From contig NW_019211455.1 in NCBI RefSeq assembly GCF_002443255.2, forward strand, positions 33,569,778 through 33,633,777: DNA of 64,000 nt, written 5' to 3'. Below the pieces are notes generated by a model. The model did not search any database, was not told where the DNA came from, and saw only the letters and a program-made list of their open reading frames with translations. Position 1 is the first letter of the stretch. The number at the start of each line of letters is the position of its first letter. Source of the DNA: Varroa destructor (taxonomy: Eukaryota > Arthropoda > Arachnida > Mesostigmata > Varroidae). Shown one piece after another: positions 24,261 to 36,896 of the stretch. Made by a program: the position numbers and the translations under genes.

Positions 24261-24812
24261 ACAACTCTTCTGAAACACGGCTTGCCTGGATAATACCCAA
24301 CATAAAGTAACAAAACTGAAACGAGAGCTAAAAATGTGATGATTTACCTTTCTTTATTCACATAATTAGTGTAGCAAAAGTGTCCATAGGAACTATGCAT
24401 TTAATCTATTTTTATGGTCATTACATAACGGGCAGAAAGTTGAGTATTGACTGCTTCAAGGAGATCGTCTTTTGATCTTACACTTCTATGATATTCCTAA
24501 TATAAGATGAACAATTTATCTGCAAGTAGTGTTTATCTAAGTACTGTTTATTTATACGACCTTAAGTAATTTAATATATTAGAAAGATGTATTATCGTGT
24601 AAGTAACAATAACGTGTTAGGATACCGAATTTTGTTGCCATGATAAACTTCTGCAATTTTTAGTTGAAATTAACTAGAAATGTGAAGTAATAAAAATACC
24701 TTCGTGTGAATTGCCTTTTATTTTGTGTTTCTTTCACTAAACTATCATGCAATGAAGCGCTGCCTTGGAACAGTATTTTTTTTATATGACCTTTTGGAAT
24801 GGAAATTTGCAG

Positions 24813-27671
24813 ATGGATAGCGGTGAGCCATTAAAATTGGACGGAGTCGCGCGCCTCCTTCTGAACGAAAAACTCTATCTCTCCGCGCTAGAGCTGCATA
24901 CTGAACTTCTCCATCGAGGAAGTGAACTGCCTGTTCTCAGGGACTTTTTCAATAATCCTGGTTAGTCATGCTCAAAAGCAGCTTCAATAGGTCCTATAAC
25001 GATTATAAACACTCCCCTTACGAAATAATGTGTTTGACGACTGAAACTTGCGAATCATTGAGATGTAAAAGTTAGTCAGTGTTTGCAAGCATTACAGATT
25101 AAAAAAAGATTTTTCTCATTTTGTCTGCAAATAAGACGTAGCTGTATGTTATTAAAAAGATAGTCTTAGTCTATAATTTGTAATTAGTATTGGTGTGTCT
25201 GTATTGTTTGCTAACCTAATTTCCCGAGCTTCCTGATATTTACATGAAATTTTAAGGGCTGAAATCACCCCAAAATAGGAAGATAACAACATGAGGGTAC
25301 AGAGTTAGCAGGAGCACAGACACAACCTAATCAAAATTGGGATCTCTCAATTATAAAAGATACACGCGAAGGAAATAATTTTTGAAAGATCTTGGAAAAA
25401 GATAATAGCATACTTGAACCTTCCACGTGTTTGGGCGAACGGAGCAAGATAAAGAAATCTTCGGAACAATGTGACAGAAGCACTGAAACAGAAACAGAAT
25501 AATATAGAAAAATGGCAACAATAGCTCGGACTATATAGCGGGTTTATTGATCCAGGACGATGTAGAACTACACCCAGAAAACTGGGATAACTGTTACGGG
25601 CTTTCGTTCAGGCCGAGCAGGCATTTTAATATTGCTTAGGGTTGGAATGGAAAGGCTACCGAAATAATAAGGCCCGATGTACAAGTATATAGTAGCAATG
25701 CACAAATTACATTTGAGAAAGTGATAAAGAAAAAGCCTGCGTTTTGGGGAGTAGCGACAGCTATTAGATTTTGGTATTAAATAATGTCTTATTTGAACGA
25801 AATGATTTCGGAATGCATATAGAGTTTCTACTTCGTTTAAGCGAAAAGCAGACTGAGAGCTACTGATCGATCGTGGTGCTGATATTGGCATATAGTGGAT
25901 ATTCTTCAGTTTACGTAAATATATACAAGTGTCGTGATGACGTTCGGTATACAGATACATGTGAAAGCGTGATAGTTGCTTGTTAATGGTAATGATAGCA
26001 GTTTGATTGACTTCAGCGCTGTTACTACACGTGATGCTGTTGTTAGAAGCATCACTTAAGCGTAAAAGCAACAACTATATACATACATTTCCGTAATGAT
26101 AATAGTAGAAGAAAAATGTTGGCAACCGTTAGATGGTGCCAGTGCTGCGGTGGGTCCGTCTTTGCACGGTGAAGGCGGGTTCAATCTACTTGTAAGGGAT
26201 TTTGCTGCAGCGTGTACAACATCACAAACGTTTTTCACCGGAAGGGATAATCAGATAATACAACAAGGTGTGTCTTGGTGTCGGATACAGAGATACTTAT
26301 GGAAAATCAAAGAGTAACGGCAGCATACGAGTAAGTATAAGGATGTATGGCTGTATATATCTTTTGGACCGTGCATGCGTTCGTTGGTATAATTCTTTTG
26401 TTTTATTGACACAAGGTAACTTCGAGCATCTCGTGCAGATAACTGAACCTGTAGCAACGACGCCTTGCCCGTTACCTCGTACTTCATCCGTTCAGACCCT
26501 CGAAAGCCTTGATATGACTCGCTACTCAGAAGACGGTGAAGGCCTTATGGCGGAAAAGGTTTGCCTTTACATATTTATATTCAATCCTCATCAATATTTT
26601 TTGTAATGTCTTTTAAAACACTGATTTTTGCTATATGTTCCATCTTACAACCTGTAATACGAAGCTTACTTAAAATGTATATAATTTTCTCATTACCAAT
26701 GGATACAAATAAAATCAGTAGCTCATTTCAAGTAACTAGATTTATTGGGCTATTGTTTACCTGTCTTTACTACATGTACGTGTGTCGCAGGTTGCCGTCC
26801 TGGAATTTGAACTGCGTAAGGCTAAGGATGCCATACGAAGTCTGCGTAACAATCTAACAGTAGTAAGCGAGCACACGCCAGATGCAGCGGTTGTGATTTC
26901 TGCATCTGCATCCTTGGCGCCGCTACAAGGTGATGACGGATGCCGCACTGTTGTGGATGACCTGCCGCACAGTATCGGCGGAACAACAGCGTGCACGCCT
27001 GGTGAAGCTCCCCTACTCCCTCACGAGCAAAGGGCTGTTAATTTCCTTGTAAATGAGTATCTACTAGAACATAATTACAAGCTCACCGCAATAACTTTCG
27101 CGGAAGAAGACGATAACCAGGGTCGAGATTTTGACGACTGGGATGAAGTGAGTACGATGTCTGTACCGACAGTAACTGTTGGCCTAGCTCATGCGTGAAA
27201 AATCATTAATTTTTACATTTGTTGCACGATTTCCTTGATGGCTTATCTTCTCAATTTTGCTTTCTCGTGGCCATTTGGGTTAGTTCGTACTACTATCGAT
27301 AATGCTATTTACTATAATTTTATTATGAGATAGCGCTTATTTCACTAAATGTTTAGCGATTAAGCCTTCCTGACCTAACCCCTTTTCTAAAATAAATATA
27401 TGAGGCCGGCAGTTGTCATATTAATGAAGAGCAAATGACCAAGTCATTCCATCCGCTGTACTTATTCTTGAATTGAATGTTCGTATTCTAGGTCGGCTTG
27501 AATATCTCTAAACCACCACGACTTGGGCAACTTTATCGTAAATTTAATCGATGGCATTCTAGTACGCGCAAGACGTCTTCCACCGAACTTGCTCCTCCAT
27601 GTTCTATGGAACAGAAGCCAGAAAGTTGCCCATCAATCGATCTTCCCGATATAGTTGGACACGCTTCGTGA
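24813..27671 (+). CDS. RELCH: RELCH (KIAA1468)-like, LisH-containing 5' part
   Basis: RELCH links Rab11 recycling endosomes to cholesterol transfer to the trans-Golgi (family knowledge). Exons seen: 24813-24960, 26416-26558, 26791-27147 and 27492-27671, phases 1, 0, 0. Residues 1-50 carry YLSALELHTELLHRGSELP, then LRDFFNNPGNFE, matching TALELHTELLESGRELP and LRDYFSNPGNFE. Exon 2 ends TLESLDMTRYSEDGE; exon 3 starts VAVLEFELRKAKDAIRSLR, all family blocks. The LisH motif follows: RAVNFLVNEYLLEHNYKL, TAITFAEE. Exon 4 starts VGLNISKPPRLGQLYRKF (family VGLNIPKPPDLLQLYRDF). That frame reaches TGA at 27669-27671 after 275 residues, far short of the full family length, which has coiled coil and HEAT repeats. 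The first ATG sits directly on a splice acceptor, so an upstream exon may exist. A donor inside exon 4 may have been missed. Confidence 0.88.
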
Positions 27672-28166
27672 ATGAGTGTTTGCTACTCGCTCTTGCCATA
27701 GTTATACAAGGTATATATGTGATGTTAATGTAAGTATGTTTAGCTGGTTGTTCTTTCAAATAGTAGTATTTCGTTTTTTTTACTTTCTGCATACAACCTG
27801 GATAATGGACAATCTTAATATAATAATTTATTTCTGACTTCACGATGAATGCAAGCTTCGAATATGCTTTGTCGGTACATGGCCCACGCAGCTTGCCATC
27901 ATTAGACTGTTGAAATAAATTTAGCCTTCGTTCGAGTACAGGCGGAAATGCGTTCGGATTAATCAACGTTTTTCTCCGCATAGTTGGGTATATATTTGAA
28001 ACGGCAATCCGCCCAATGCGAATGCTTTTCATGTACCGGAATATTCACTCTTGTGCATCTAATTCCTATTTTGGACTAGTGCTCGTCTGAATTGTCACGG
28101 TCCAGTCATTTGTCCAGTCAATTGTCCAGTCATTATATGATGCTCAGCTGATTTCTATAAGCTGTG

Positions 28167-28172
28167 AATAAA
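28167..28172 (+). promoter_or_regulatory. Candidate poly(A) signal after RELCH-like exon 4
   Basis: AATAAA about 500 bases beyond the TGA at 27671. It would allow a short transcript ending here; equally it may be a chance hexamer in an intron. Confidence 0.3.
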
Positions 28173-28341
28173 TTCCGAATTTTAGGTTCTGTATATACGA
28201 CCAAAGCACTGTGCAGGCTACTGTGCTTCCACTTCAGTACTAGGATCTGTGAAGAAGCAGTTTTGCCTGCTTCAAAGCGTTGTGTGATTCTACTAGTATA
28301 TTCTTTCATCCATTAGCCCTTTTCTAGCTTATCCTAAATCA

Positions 28342-28734
28342 GTGCCACTGCTTCTTCAACATGCAGCAGTCGCGTCTCTGGCTTTTTCTTCTTCTACTTC
28401 TTCTTTTTCTCAATCGCTATCTATTTTCAAGCCTACCATTCGATACAACTTCGTTCCTCGGCCATTCGGTACAAGGTTATCTTTCCCAGTTACTTTCAGT
28501 TTCGGAAACATTTGCTTCCAGCTCGACGCGGTTTTTATTACATATCTATGCAGGGTAGAGCGATTGATTTGGGTCAAACCTCAACGGGCGGTTCGGCGTA
28601 GTGAAGCCTGCCTTATTGTTAGTTTCTATGCGTTTCTCGAGGAAAATGTACATCTTCCAAAGCAGAGTATCTCGAAGAGCATTGAAAAAGCTCGAAATTT
28701 GTTGATGATCTTGGATGTTCTATATAAAAATTAG
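28342..28734 (+). CDS. Unidentified 130-codon open frame
   Basis: One of the longer open frames outside the recognised genes. The N-terminal half is Ser/Phe-rich. The C-terminal half has a charged helix-like stretch, KQSISKSIEKARNLLMILDV. No family recognised, no splice sites chosen, no promoter seen. It may be a fragment of a mobile element or simply a chance frame downstream of, or in an intron of, the RELCH-like gene. Confidence 0.2.
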   Translation: MPLLLQHAAVASLAFSSSTSSFSQSLSIFKPTIRYNFVPRPFGTRLSFPVTFSFGNICFQLDAVFITYLCRVERLIWVKPQRAVRRSEACLIVSFYAFLEENVHLPKQSISKSIEKARNLLMILDVLYKN

Positions 28735-28739
28735 CGGCT

Positions 28740-30970
28740 GTTTCTGAAAGGGGAGCATTCGTTGCCAACTTCTGCGGCTTCTTCGCATTTGTTGGACTAT
28801 TTGGCTGCTTTAAACGCTAATATCAATAGGATTTCGAAATAAATAAACCAAAATTTAGTTTTATTATTTTTTATGGAGTGTATTTGAGCGACATTTTAGT
28901 GGGTCTACATTTACTAGCACTGATTGGCTCTCGATCACTATTGGAAACCTATTGGTAAACTAAAGAAAGCGCTCTTTTGGAAAATAGTAGTATTGATATA
29001 GGTCCCAATTTTAAGCTGTATTGCCGGTGAATGGTGGCTATATTGAATCTATACAAAAAATTACCTGTTTTTTTTTAGATACAGTGTTAAAAGCAATGCA
29101 GGAATCAAAATAAAAAAACCTAGTCACTCTCCATACATTTTGTTTAACATATAACTTAAAAAAATTTATTGCTTTAAAAGCGTACCTTCATTTATGCTAT
29201 TATATTCTGTGCGGCAGGTGTGGCTGCTCATAAAACTTTCGCCCATTTTATCCGTATATCCGTCATTTTTGTTAAATATAAATTGGGCGTATATATTTTT
29301 ATCTTATCATTTTCATTTTACTACACTCGTTAAAAGAAAGAGCTCACGGCAGAATGGGGCCACATCTTAATTAACGCATTTTCATGTTATAGCAGTATGA
29401 TGACGCGTTTGGTAAAAAATAAAACACCTTTTAAAAAGCACACGAGTATTATAAGTCATTGGAAATCGCAATAAATTACAAGCTTCCTCCTTTCAGAAAA
29501 AGCGAAGCTCTTGACAGACGCGCGAGCATCGTATAACTTCATGTCACTGGATCCAATAAAATTTCTTTTGCGAAAAAAACAATCAGTAGCTTATCTATTT
29601 CGCCAAAACCCATTTTAACAGTTGAAAATTGGATTGGGATAATTAACAAAGGGCTTCAGGGTATAATTAACGATGGTTGTACGAATGTTTTAGGCGTGTC
29701 AAATACAGTGTTAAATTCTGAGCGTGCTAAAGGACTACTAATTTTACACTTAAAAGCGTATCAATCAAAGTATGTTACAACTATTAGGCATAAATCTAAC
29801 TGAATAACGTATTTCGAAAAAAATAAAACTCCAGCTAATTGCTTCAGTAAACAAGAAAATCACTATAGCAAAGCACAAACGCTTTAATAACCTAATAGTC
29901 TTCTAGCCTTTTACTCTCCCCATTACAAAAGAAGCGGATTAAATGCTTACGAAATCATGCAGTTTGTTTGCAAGAGGCAAGATAAATTATCGCTCAATTC
30001 GTTTCCGGTATAATCAAAATCTGAGGTCGCCCATGCCCATATGTAAGTATAGTCATGGCCGCTCCAGTGTGCCCACGTTCTGAATCTTCTCTTTAATCAC
30101 TAGGCCAGCTTAGGTGACATGTATCTTAGGTGGTCGGGTCCTATCTATGACTATTAAACTAATCGTCGGTGGCCTTGTGGCCCTTGATAGCTCGTCGGCA
30201 CTTGCGTAGCACTTAGCTCGATGTGCCCGAGCTTTTTAACGGGCTGCCAGCTCACATGTAATGATCTTCGCCTTGCAGAATCTTACGGCTGTGTGCTACC
30301 AGTAATTACTTCTGGTGATGTTGTTGTAGCTAACGGATGTAACCGTTTAATGCTGAATGCTCCAGGTCGTGGCCTTGCGACAAGCAAGTGCCACTGCTGT
30401 TACCACATTTAGAAATTAGTATTCCATTCTCACGCAGGAAGACGTCAGCTGCTGACGGCGACAAATAATAAAGATGAATGGTGCTTTCGCTCATGTTGTG
30501 ATAAGCGATAAGCCAATACAAAGACAGTCTAGTCTTATGACCAATGTGCATTATTTTTACGCTACTTATAGTATCCCTATAGTTCTTATACTATGGTGTT
30601 ACAATATTGCATTGCTAGGGTGCGCCTGAAAAGCAATGGCTTCGACAATAACTGCTGTGGTCATTCAACTTCTATTGAATAATATTAGAGTATTCGGTGT
30701 AACATCTATAAGCGATTTTAAGGTGTCCCTGTTGTATCCGTTGATTACGGTAATTATTTGCGTATCTTTCACTATTTTAATAGATGTAAAATGATGACTT
30801 TCCAACCGGCAAGAGATTCTTTCAAATTGCTCAGTGACCTTTGGACCTTGCCGCATGTTAACTGAAATAGATATTCTGATTGTATGTGTGTGGTCTACAT
30901 GAACGTCGAAAGCAATTATGATAAAAACTAGTGAACAGAACATTAAGGACAACCTTGAAAAAGCTCACCA
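28740..30970. other. Intergenic region, no supported gene
   Basis: AT-rich with poly-A/T tracts. A short somewhat GC-richer segment around 30040-30400 contains an open frame at 30221-30412 that resembles nothing known to me. Confidence 0.45.
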
Positions 30971-30974
30971 CATA

Positions 30975-32160
30975 ATATTGGTTTGTTGAGAAAGTACCGA
31001 TCGTTTTCAGGCCAAGATTAAGGCGAATATTTTTTGCATTTCAAAATAGCATTAGTAAACTAAATATGTGCCATCTTCGCCAATTACCTTTTTCTGGCAG
31101 CATCGTAGGCCGTAGAACTTCTGTGGTTTGTGGGCGACAAATCATGACAGGTTATTTTTGCATGCTTTCATTCAAACTAAATCAACACTATCAAGAAATT
31201 CTGCAGAGATGGAAACAGACAATAGTCTGATTGCGCAAGATCCGAGCTACACGACATGTGCATTAAAATTTCCCATTCAAGTTCTCTCGATTTTTTCAGC
31301 GTAACTAAGGGTATATGTGGTCTAGCATTGTCATGGTGGAAGGCGACGTCTTTTAGTAGTTCCGGCCTATTCTTTTCAATGGCTTCTTGTAATCCTATCA
31401 GCTGTCAACAATATAGGTCTGAATCGTTTTCTCACAGGGTCGGAACTTATAATGCGCGATTCCTTTCCAATGCCTCCGAACACATAGCGTCACCTTCTTT
31501 GTCACAGATCGTGGAGCAGATTTTTAAATTTTTTTATTTGCACAGTGTTACCATATGTGATCAACTTTTCATCACCCGTGACCAACTGCGTCATAAATTG
31601 TTGGATTTTGTTACGCTCCCGTAGAATTTTGCTGATGGAAATACTAGGATTTTGCGTCAGTTTGTGCAGTACCCAAATATCAAGCTTTTTTTGGTAGCCA
31701 GCTGGTTAAATAGTCTAAAGCTGTTTGGCGGTGGATCTGGACGACATTAGGGCTGCCGATGTGTCGGTTTCATTCAAAATTAATGATAAGTTTATGTTCT
31801 GTTTCAACTTTTTTCCATAATTAGTCGACCACTACGAAAAGCGTCTTTGACACCGAGCAAAAGCGACAGAACCATCCTCAGGCTATTTCTTCCGATAACG
31901 CATCTTGACCATAAACAGGGCAAACTTTTTTATGGGCCTCGGCAGAATTTGTTTTTTTATTGCAATGAAGTCATAACATGTAGCGCAATTTTGGACGAAG
32001 CGCCATTCATTTTGGGTCGGAATAGAGGTATTCGAATAATTTTGACACTTCTATTTGCAAATTTCAGCTTTCAAAACGCACAACTCATATTGTCCAAGAT
32101 GTGTATCTGTGTGATATATAGCTTAAAAGCCATCATTATCATACCCTTTTCAAAGTAAGT
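30975..32160 (-). mobile_element. Decayed mariner element with DD34D core (minus strand)
   Basis: Read on minus from about 31990, a mariner-family transposase is recognisable through many frameshifts. The helix-turn-helix region reads NKKTNSAEAHKKVCPVYGQD. A linker reads TSAALMSSRSTAKQL and WVLHKLTQNPSISI. First catalytic motif LVTGDEK at about 31583-31566. Second motif FHHDNARPHIPLVTLKK, with the Asp codon at 31330-31332. Third motif SDYCLFPSLQ, with Asp at 31225-31227, exactly 34 residues after the second. The 3' end reads FYGLRCCQKK. The lower boundary near 30979 begins TTGGTTTGTTGAGAAAGT, which looks like a mariner terminal inverted repeat. The matching 5' repeat was not found. Inactive because of stops and frameshifts. 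Confidence 0.85.
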
Positions 32161-32164
32161 TATG

Positions 32165-35100
32165 TTAGTTTAGAGTCACATCGGTGATCTTCCTCCTTGC
32201 CCATGCACCCAACATCGTTGGGCATCTCCTCTCGCATGCATATGTTCTCAGACACCGACAGCAAAATGCCGATTCCGCTCAGTCGGCTCTTCAGCTGTAG
32301 GTCAAATATATCCACTACCGCCCTGCACATAAACATCTATGTAGAACGCTTAAATGACAAATGCCCACGATGATGTCGAAGGGGTGCGAACGCGGGTATC
32401 TATCAGTTGAGTACTGAACGCATTACGATGACCGAAGCCACAATACGTTCAAGCAACTAGAGTGAAAAGTGTCCGCAGACATTTATCTCTGACATAAATA
32501 AATATAACTATTACCAACCACATCGGTTATTCCGATTTCATTTATGCAGTTACGGACAAGGCATTTAGAGATTTCAGTATCCTCCAGAGTCCAAAATATT
32601 ACTCCGCCAAACCGAAACGATCTAGTTCTACAACAATCGACTACACAGTTTTCACATTACGCTTGCATGGTGCATTGGGGCCTTACAGCGGCTGCGGCGG
32701 CCAGCGTCAAATTGTTCCCATACTCATAATTGGTTCAAGATCGAGAAGTTACTTTGGCAAGCGTCGTAACCGAATGTTCCTCTATATATTCAATTTATAT
32801 CTACAAACATATCCGACGAACCTGTCACATTGCAGCGGTGTGTTTGTAAATGCTCATGGAATAAATAATGCTTTTTTGCCTGTGAATACATACAAACTAT
32901 AATGGTAGGTATTTTTTTTCAAATGTGATGAAAAATATATATATGTATTTATATATATATATATATATATCGTTTATATACATATACATTCATCGTTTAC
33001 ACAAGTTGCGTTGCCACGCTTCGACTCGCTGTGGTAAATGTGTTTGTTCGGACTTGAGATGGAGCTATTGAAGATCAGATCTCTGTTAAAAATCACCACG
33101 ATAAAGGCACAAATGCTGCCTAGACTTATCGAAAGGTGTGTTGTTTATGGTCGATCGGAGGAAGTATCAGTACAATATTTCGATGTGAAAAATACTCGTA
33201 GCGGCTGACATATTCTGGGAAAAGTTGATGAATTCACTGCGAAAGTAGTCCAAGATTAATGCGTAAGCAGCCGCAGTGTCCCGAAGGGGCCATCAAACAG
33301 CTTTAGATATTGTTGAACGGGTAATAACTTTTAGAGTGAAATTACATGGAGAAAGATCACATGTTAAACAAAGACAATGGTTTTGTTAGAAAAGAATTAA
33401 TTGTATCGAAGGTAAGTTTGAAACGAATAGAACTATGTATAGGTATCCAAAGAAGAGTACCGGAAAGTCAGAACGGGACACTCGTAAATTAAGTGTCACA
33501 TTGCAACCATGGTGCATGGTACTAATCAAGATCTAGTATTTGGAGCGCAGGGAACGATCCGGTAGAGAAATGGTCAGGGCGATGAAGCTGAATAGGTCAA
33601 ATTCTTTCTCTACCTGCCATCCACCTATTTCTACCGCTTGCACAGGCAAACAAACAATAATACACTAGCTTGCTGTAGTATGAAACGTGGACATAATCGT
33701 AGCTTCGTACTGAAAGAGCAGTCGCTATGTAAGCCGACAGGCGGAGAATGCACAGATGATTATTTAAGCCGCACGACTGCCGCTCAACGGTGAATAATTC
33801 ATTTTTGCTCCTGAGGCCTAAAGCGGTTTCTACACTCATTTCGGAGTCAAGCAAAAAGCAGCTTATTTGCGTATCGTGTGTTTTAGGACTGCCGACGGTA
33901 GTAGTCTCCTATTGTCTATGTCCGACTGCAGTAGCATTCCACGGTATCCTGGTTAGTGAATATAATATTTGCTAAAGGGTAGCTAGGTCAAAACATTAGG
34001 TTGCCATAGACGCTTTCGAATTTTTGGCAGCACAGGTGTCTACTAGCATTACTTTCTCACATCCCCTTTTATCTAGCCAATAGCAACCTACATGTTCGGT
34101 TCTAGTGACGATTCGTGTAGTATTCACCCTCTTATGATTATTACTAGTGTAAGTCGTTGGCACTGACAGCAGCTAAGTGTTGAGCTATTTGCATGAAGCG
34201 ATAAACATCAATATTATAATAAGTAAGAAAATTGTGATTCTTTCAGGCGGAAAATATATTTTGTCTCCCGGGGTTGTAGTTCGAATTCAAAATGAAGGTG
34301 GACGTCGTCGTTCAAGAATTCCTTGGCATAAACGACCGGTCTGAGAGTCTACAGCAAACAAGAAACAGACAGATAGACGGACGAACAAAAAATTCTTGTT
34401 TCTTTGGTAAAAGCAGCGCCGGCTTTTGTTGATGCTACGGCCATCGCGACATTTCTGCGCAGCCACCACCAATAGTAATTCCAGTTTTTTTACTAGCTGT
34501 TATTATACTGTTGTTATATGTATTTATAGTAAGCTAAATTGTTGCTTGCAAATCACTTTCTGTACACTCCAGCAAGTCAAAGCTAATGAAAGGGGTAACA
34601 ATCTATACATATATACTTACATTACATGGTCATTTTGCACAAAAAACTGATTGGGTTATTTTTAATGTCTATCTGTGGATCTATAGCGAATACGATTAAT
34701 TCCCTTCGCTGCTTGTATCACAAAAGAAAGAATCGTGAATATCAGCTTTGTTATCTACAAAAGCATATGTGTTTGAAGCATACCCATAACTAATGTGTTG
34801 ACAGTAGCAGGGATATCTCGAAAGCAAAGGCTTTCTAAGCAAGGGGAGATGGAATCCCTTTCACAGAAGGCAGCTGCTGGAATTACCAAAAAATAATTAC
34901 GAAAGAATAAAGGCAACTCCAACAGACACTCGCTTTCTTCGGTAGCGGATCGCGGCTCTCGAAAATTCATATCAAACAGATTTTCGACGCGATTCTGTAG
35001 ATAGTTGATCATTTTTCTAGAGAAATCGGGTTGAGTACCCCAGGGAACTGAAGATCCGATTCGAATTCATCGAGGTTTAAGATGCTCACGAAAAACAGAA

Positions 35101-36440
35101 GTCATCCTTTTTACTTTATTCTTACTAAAATTTTCAGTGGTTTCGTCATTTATCGTATACAGTTGATTCGTGAACTGCGGTAACGTGTTTCTGTCTAATG
35201 TATTAGACCAGAAATGCGACACAATACAATCTTTGGACAAAACGTTCCACAAAATATTAATTAACTAGGATAATTAAGTATTAACCTACCGACCAATCCA
35301 AAGTAAATAGTTATTTGTAAAGAAAACACCTGAGACCATAGCTGTTGCCATTAGGGGTATGAAAGAATATATTAAGCATTGCCAGTTATCGAAGGGTGTA
35401 GCCACGCTTCTCAAGAGTCTAAGTAGAGCTTTGTTATTTCTCGGTATTTGTCAAACTGCACAGCAAAAGTATAGTATAAACCTATCTATCGGCTCCCAGA
35501 TATTCAGTTGCTGAAGAATATAAATAGATATACGTATGTTATACCCTTGGATATTGGCACTCAGATCTAATTGTCCGTCTGTCTTTAAGGAAGTGAACGC
35601 AGTTTAGTGGTCACTTAGCAGGAAAAAGGGCCACAGACACAGTCCAAATAGCAACGAATTACTATTACTACTAAGTTACTAATTTTAGCATGCCGTTCGG
35701 GTGCCGTCATTTTGACATCTGACAGTAGGCTGCAAGGCGATTTTTTATACGTTTGGTAATTTTTCAGTCGAAGGACAAGTGAGCTTTCTTTGTGCTACGC
35801 TTCTCGATAATACTTACTTGAAGTATTTTTTCTTAGTTACAAATTAACACACAAATCTATCAATACCGATTCAGCAAAATAGACGTTTTGCAGTCAAAAC
35901 CAATTCAAATATGTTTCCCTATTTATATTTTTTCTAATATTACCAAGAAGCAGTCGAGGCCTCCCCCCTCCCGCGTTGCACTCCGTAGAAGCTGGTTATT
36001 CTAAAAGATTAAAGAAAGATCTGTTAGATCATGGCCAAATGGCTAGTTCACTGATGCCGATCATTTTTGCGACTAAAAATATTAATTAGACTCCTTCAAG
36101 TTTTTTTTTCTTTTTTTTTTTTTTTTTTTTTATAGAGCTGGAAATGCATATTTTTCCATCCGTGTCTGAAGTGCTTTAATCCTTAGGACAAACTGTAAAG
36201 ACAATGGCTTGAATTATAGGAGAAATTATTAGTCTGTAAATAGATTTGATACCATACAATTGAAATAATACAATCTCAATTTAAGCTTTAAGCTTAAACA
36301 GAGTGAATCTGTCACGGATTTTAGATTCAATTCAGAACGTTGCTATATGCAGATTAGATTACACGGACTGCATGCACTGTTAGTAGTTTTATCTTGTGTT
36401 ACACTGCCCTAGCAAAGAGTACATGTTTACTTTTCGGCAG
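32165..36440. other. Gene-poor interval
   Basis: AT-rich, with a (TA)n cluster at about 32937-32970 and no coding sequence I can defend. A 46-codon frame starting at 34291 (MKVDVVVQEFLGIND) lies after a CAG acceptor-like site, but has no donor or relative. Confidence 0.45.
36101..36133. repeat. Poly(T) tract
   Basis: Nearly pure T run interrupted by one C. On the minus strand it is a poly(A), possibly the tail of an old retroposed copy, but the flanks show no recognisable retrogene. Confidence 0.8.
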
Positions 36441-36703
36441 ATTGACGAATATCTTCAAAGAAACGATGAGGGCACTGGTATGATACTCAAGTAACTTTGT
36501 AGTCCTGTTCGAGTCCTGTAAGAACACGTGCGCTGTCGAGCCTCTAAACTTGAAGTATATATATTTCGTAGTTACCGATTGTAACGATGGGTTTGTTTAT
36601 TTTAAATCTGAGGAAGCAATCATACGACAGGAACGGATGCAAAGACCCTCAGTTCATATAGCGCCAACGGGTTCTCGTTCCCAAGAATATAGTTTGACCG
36701 GAA
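36441..36703 (+). CDS. Two candidate exons of an unidentified gene
   Basis: An exon at 36441-36477 follows TTTTCGGCAG and ends before GTATGA; it reads IDEYLQRNDEGT plus one base. A second segment begins at 36572 after TTTCGTAG, in the matching phase, and reads VTDCNDGFVYFKSEEAII, then RQERMQRPSVHIAPTGSR. It could end at 36703 before GTAACA; the frame stays open to the stop at 36754-36756. The intron would be 94 bases. The phase match and residue mix suggest real coding sequence. I do not recognise the protein and found no further exons in phase. Other readings, including a chance frame, remain possible. Confidence 0.3.
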
Positions 36704-36886
36704 GTAACATGCTTGGATTGCAGGAAAACGAAATCATTAGCCAATGCGCCTATTAACCATGCCATCGGAGGTTTAACAGAGCTCAGAAACGGTTATTGTG
36801 TTATACAGACGGTAATCTATGTGTCACACTGTAGCAATCTCCCCCTTCCGATCACTGAAAGAAAATCCGTAAGCTGCCATAAGCAC

Positions 36887-36892
36887 TTTATT
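36887..36892 (-). promoter_or_regulatory. Candidate poly(A) signal for the minus-strand gene
   Basis: Minus-strand AATAAA a few bases beyond the TGA at 36899-36897. Its position supports a transcript 3' end here. Confidence 0.4.
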
Positions 36893-36896
36893 CTAT

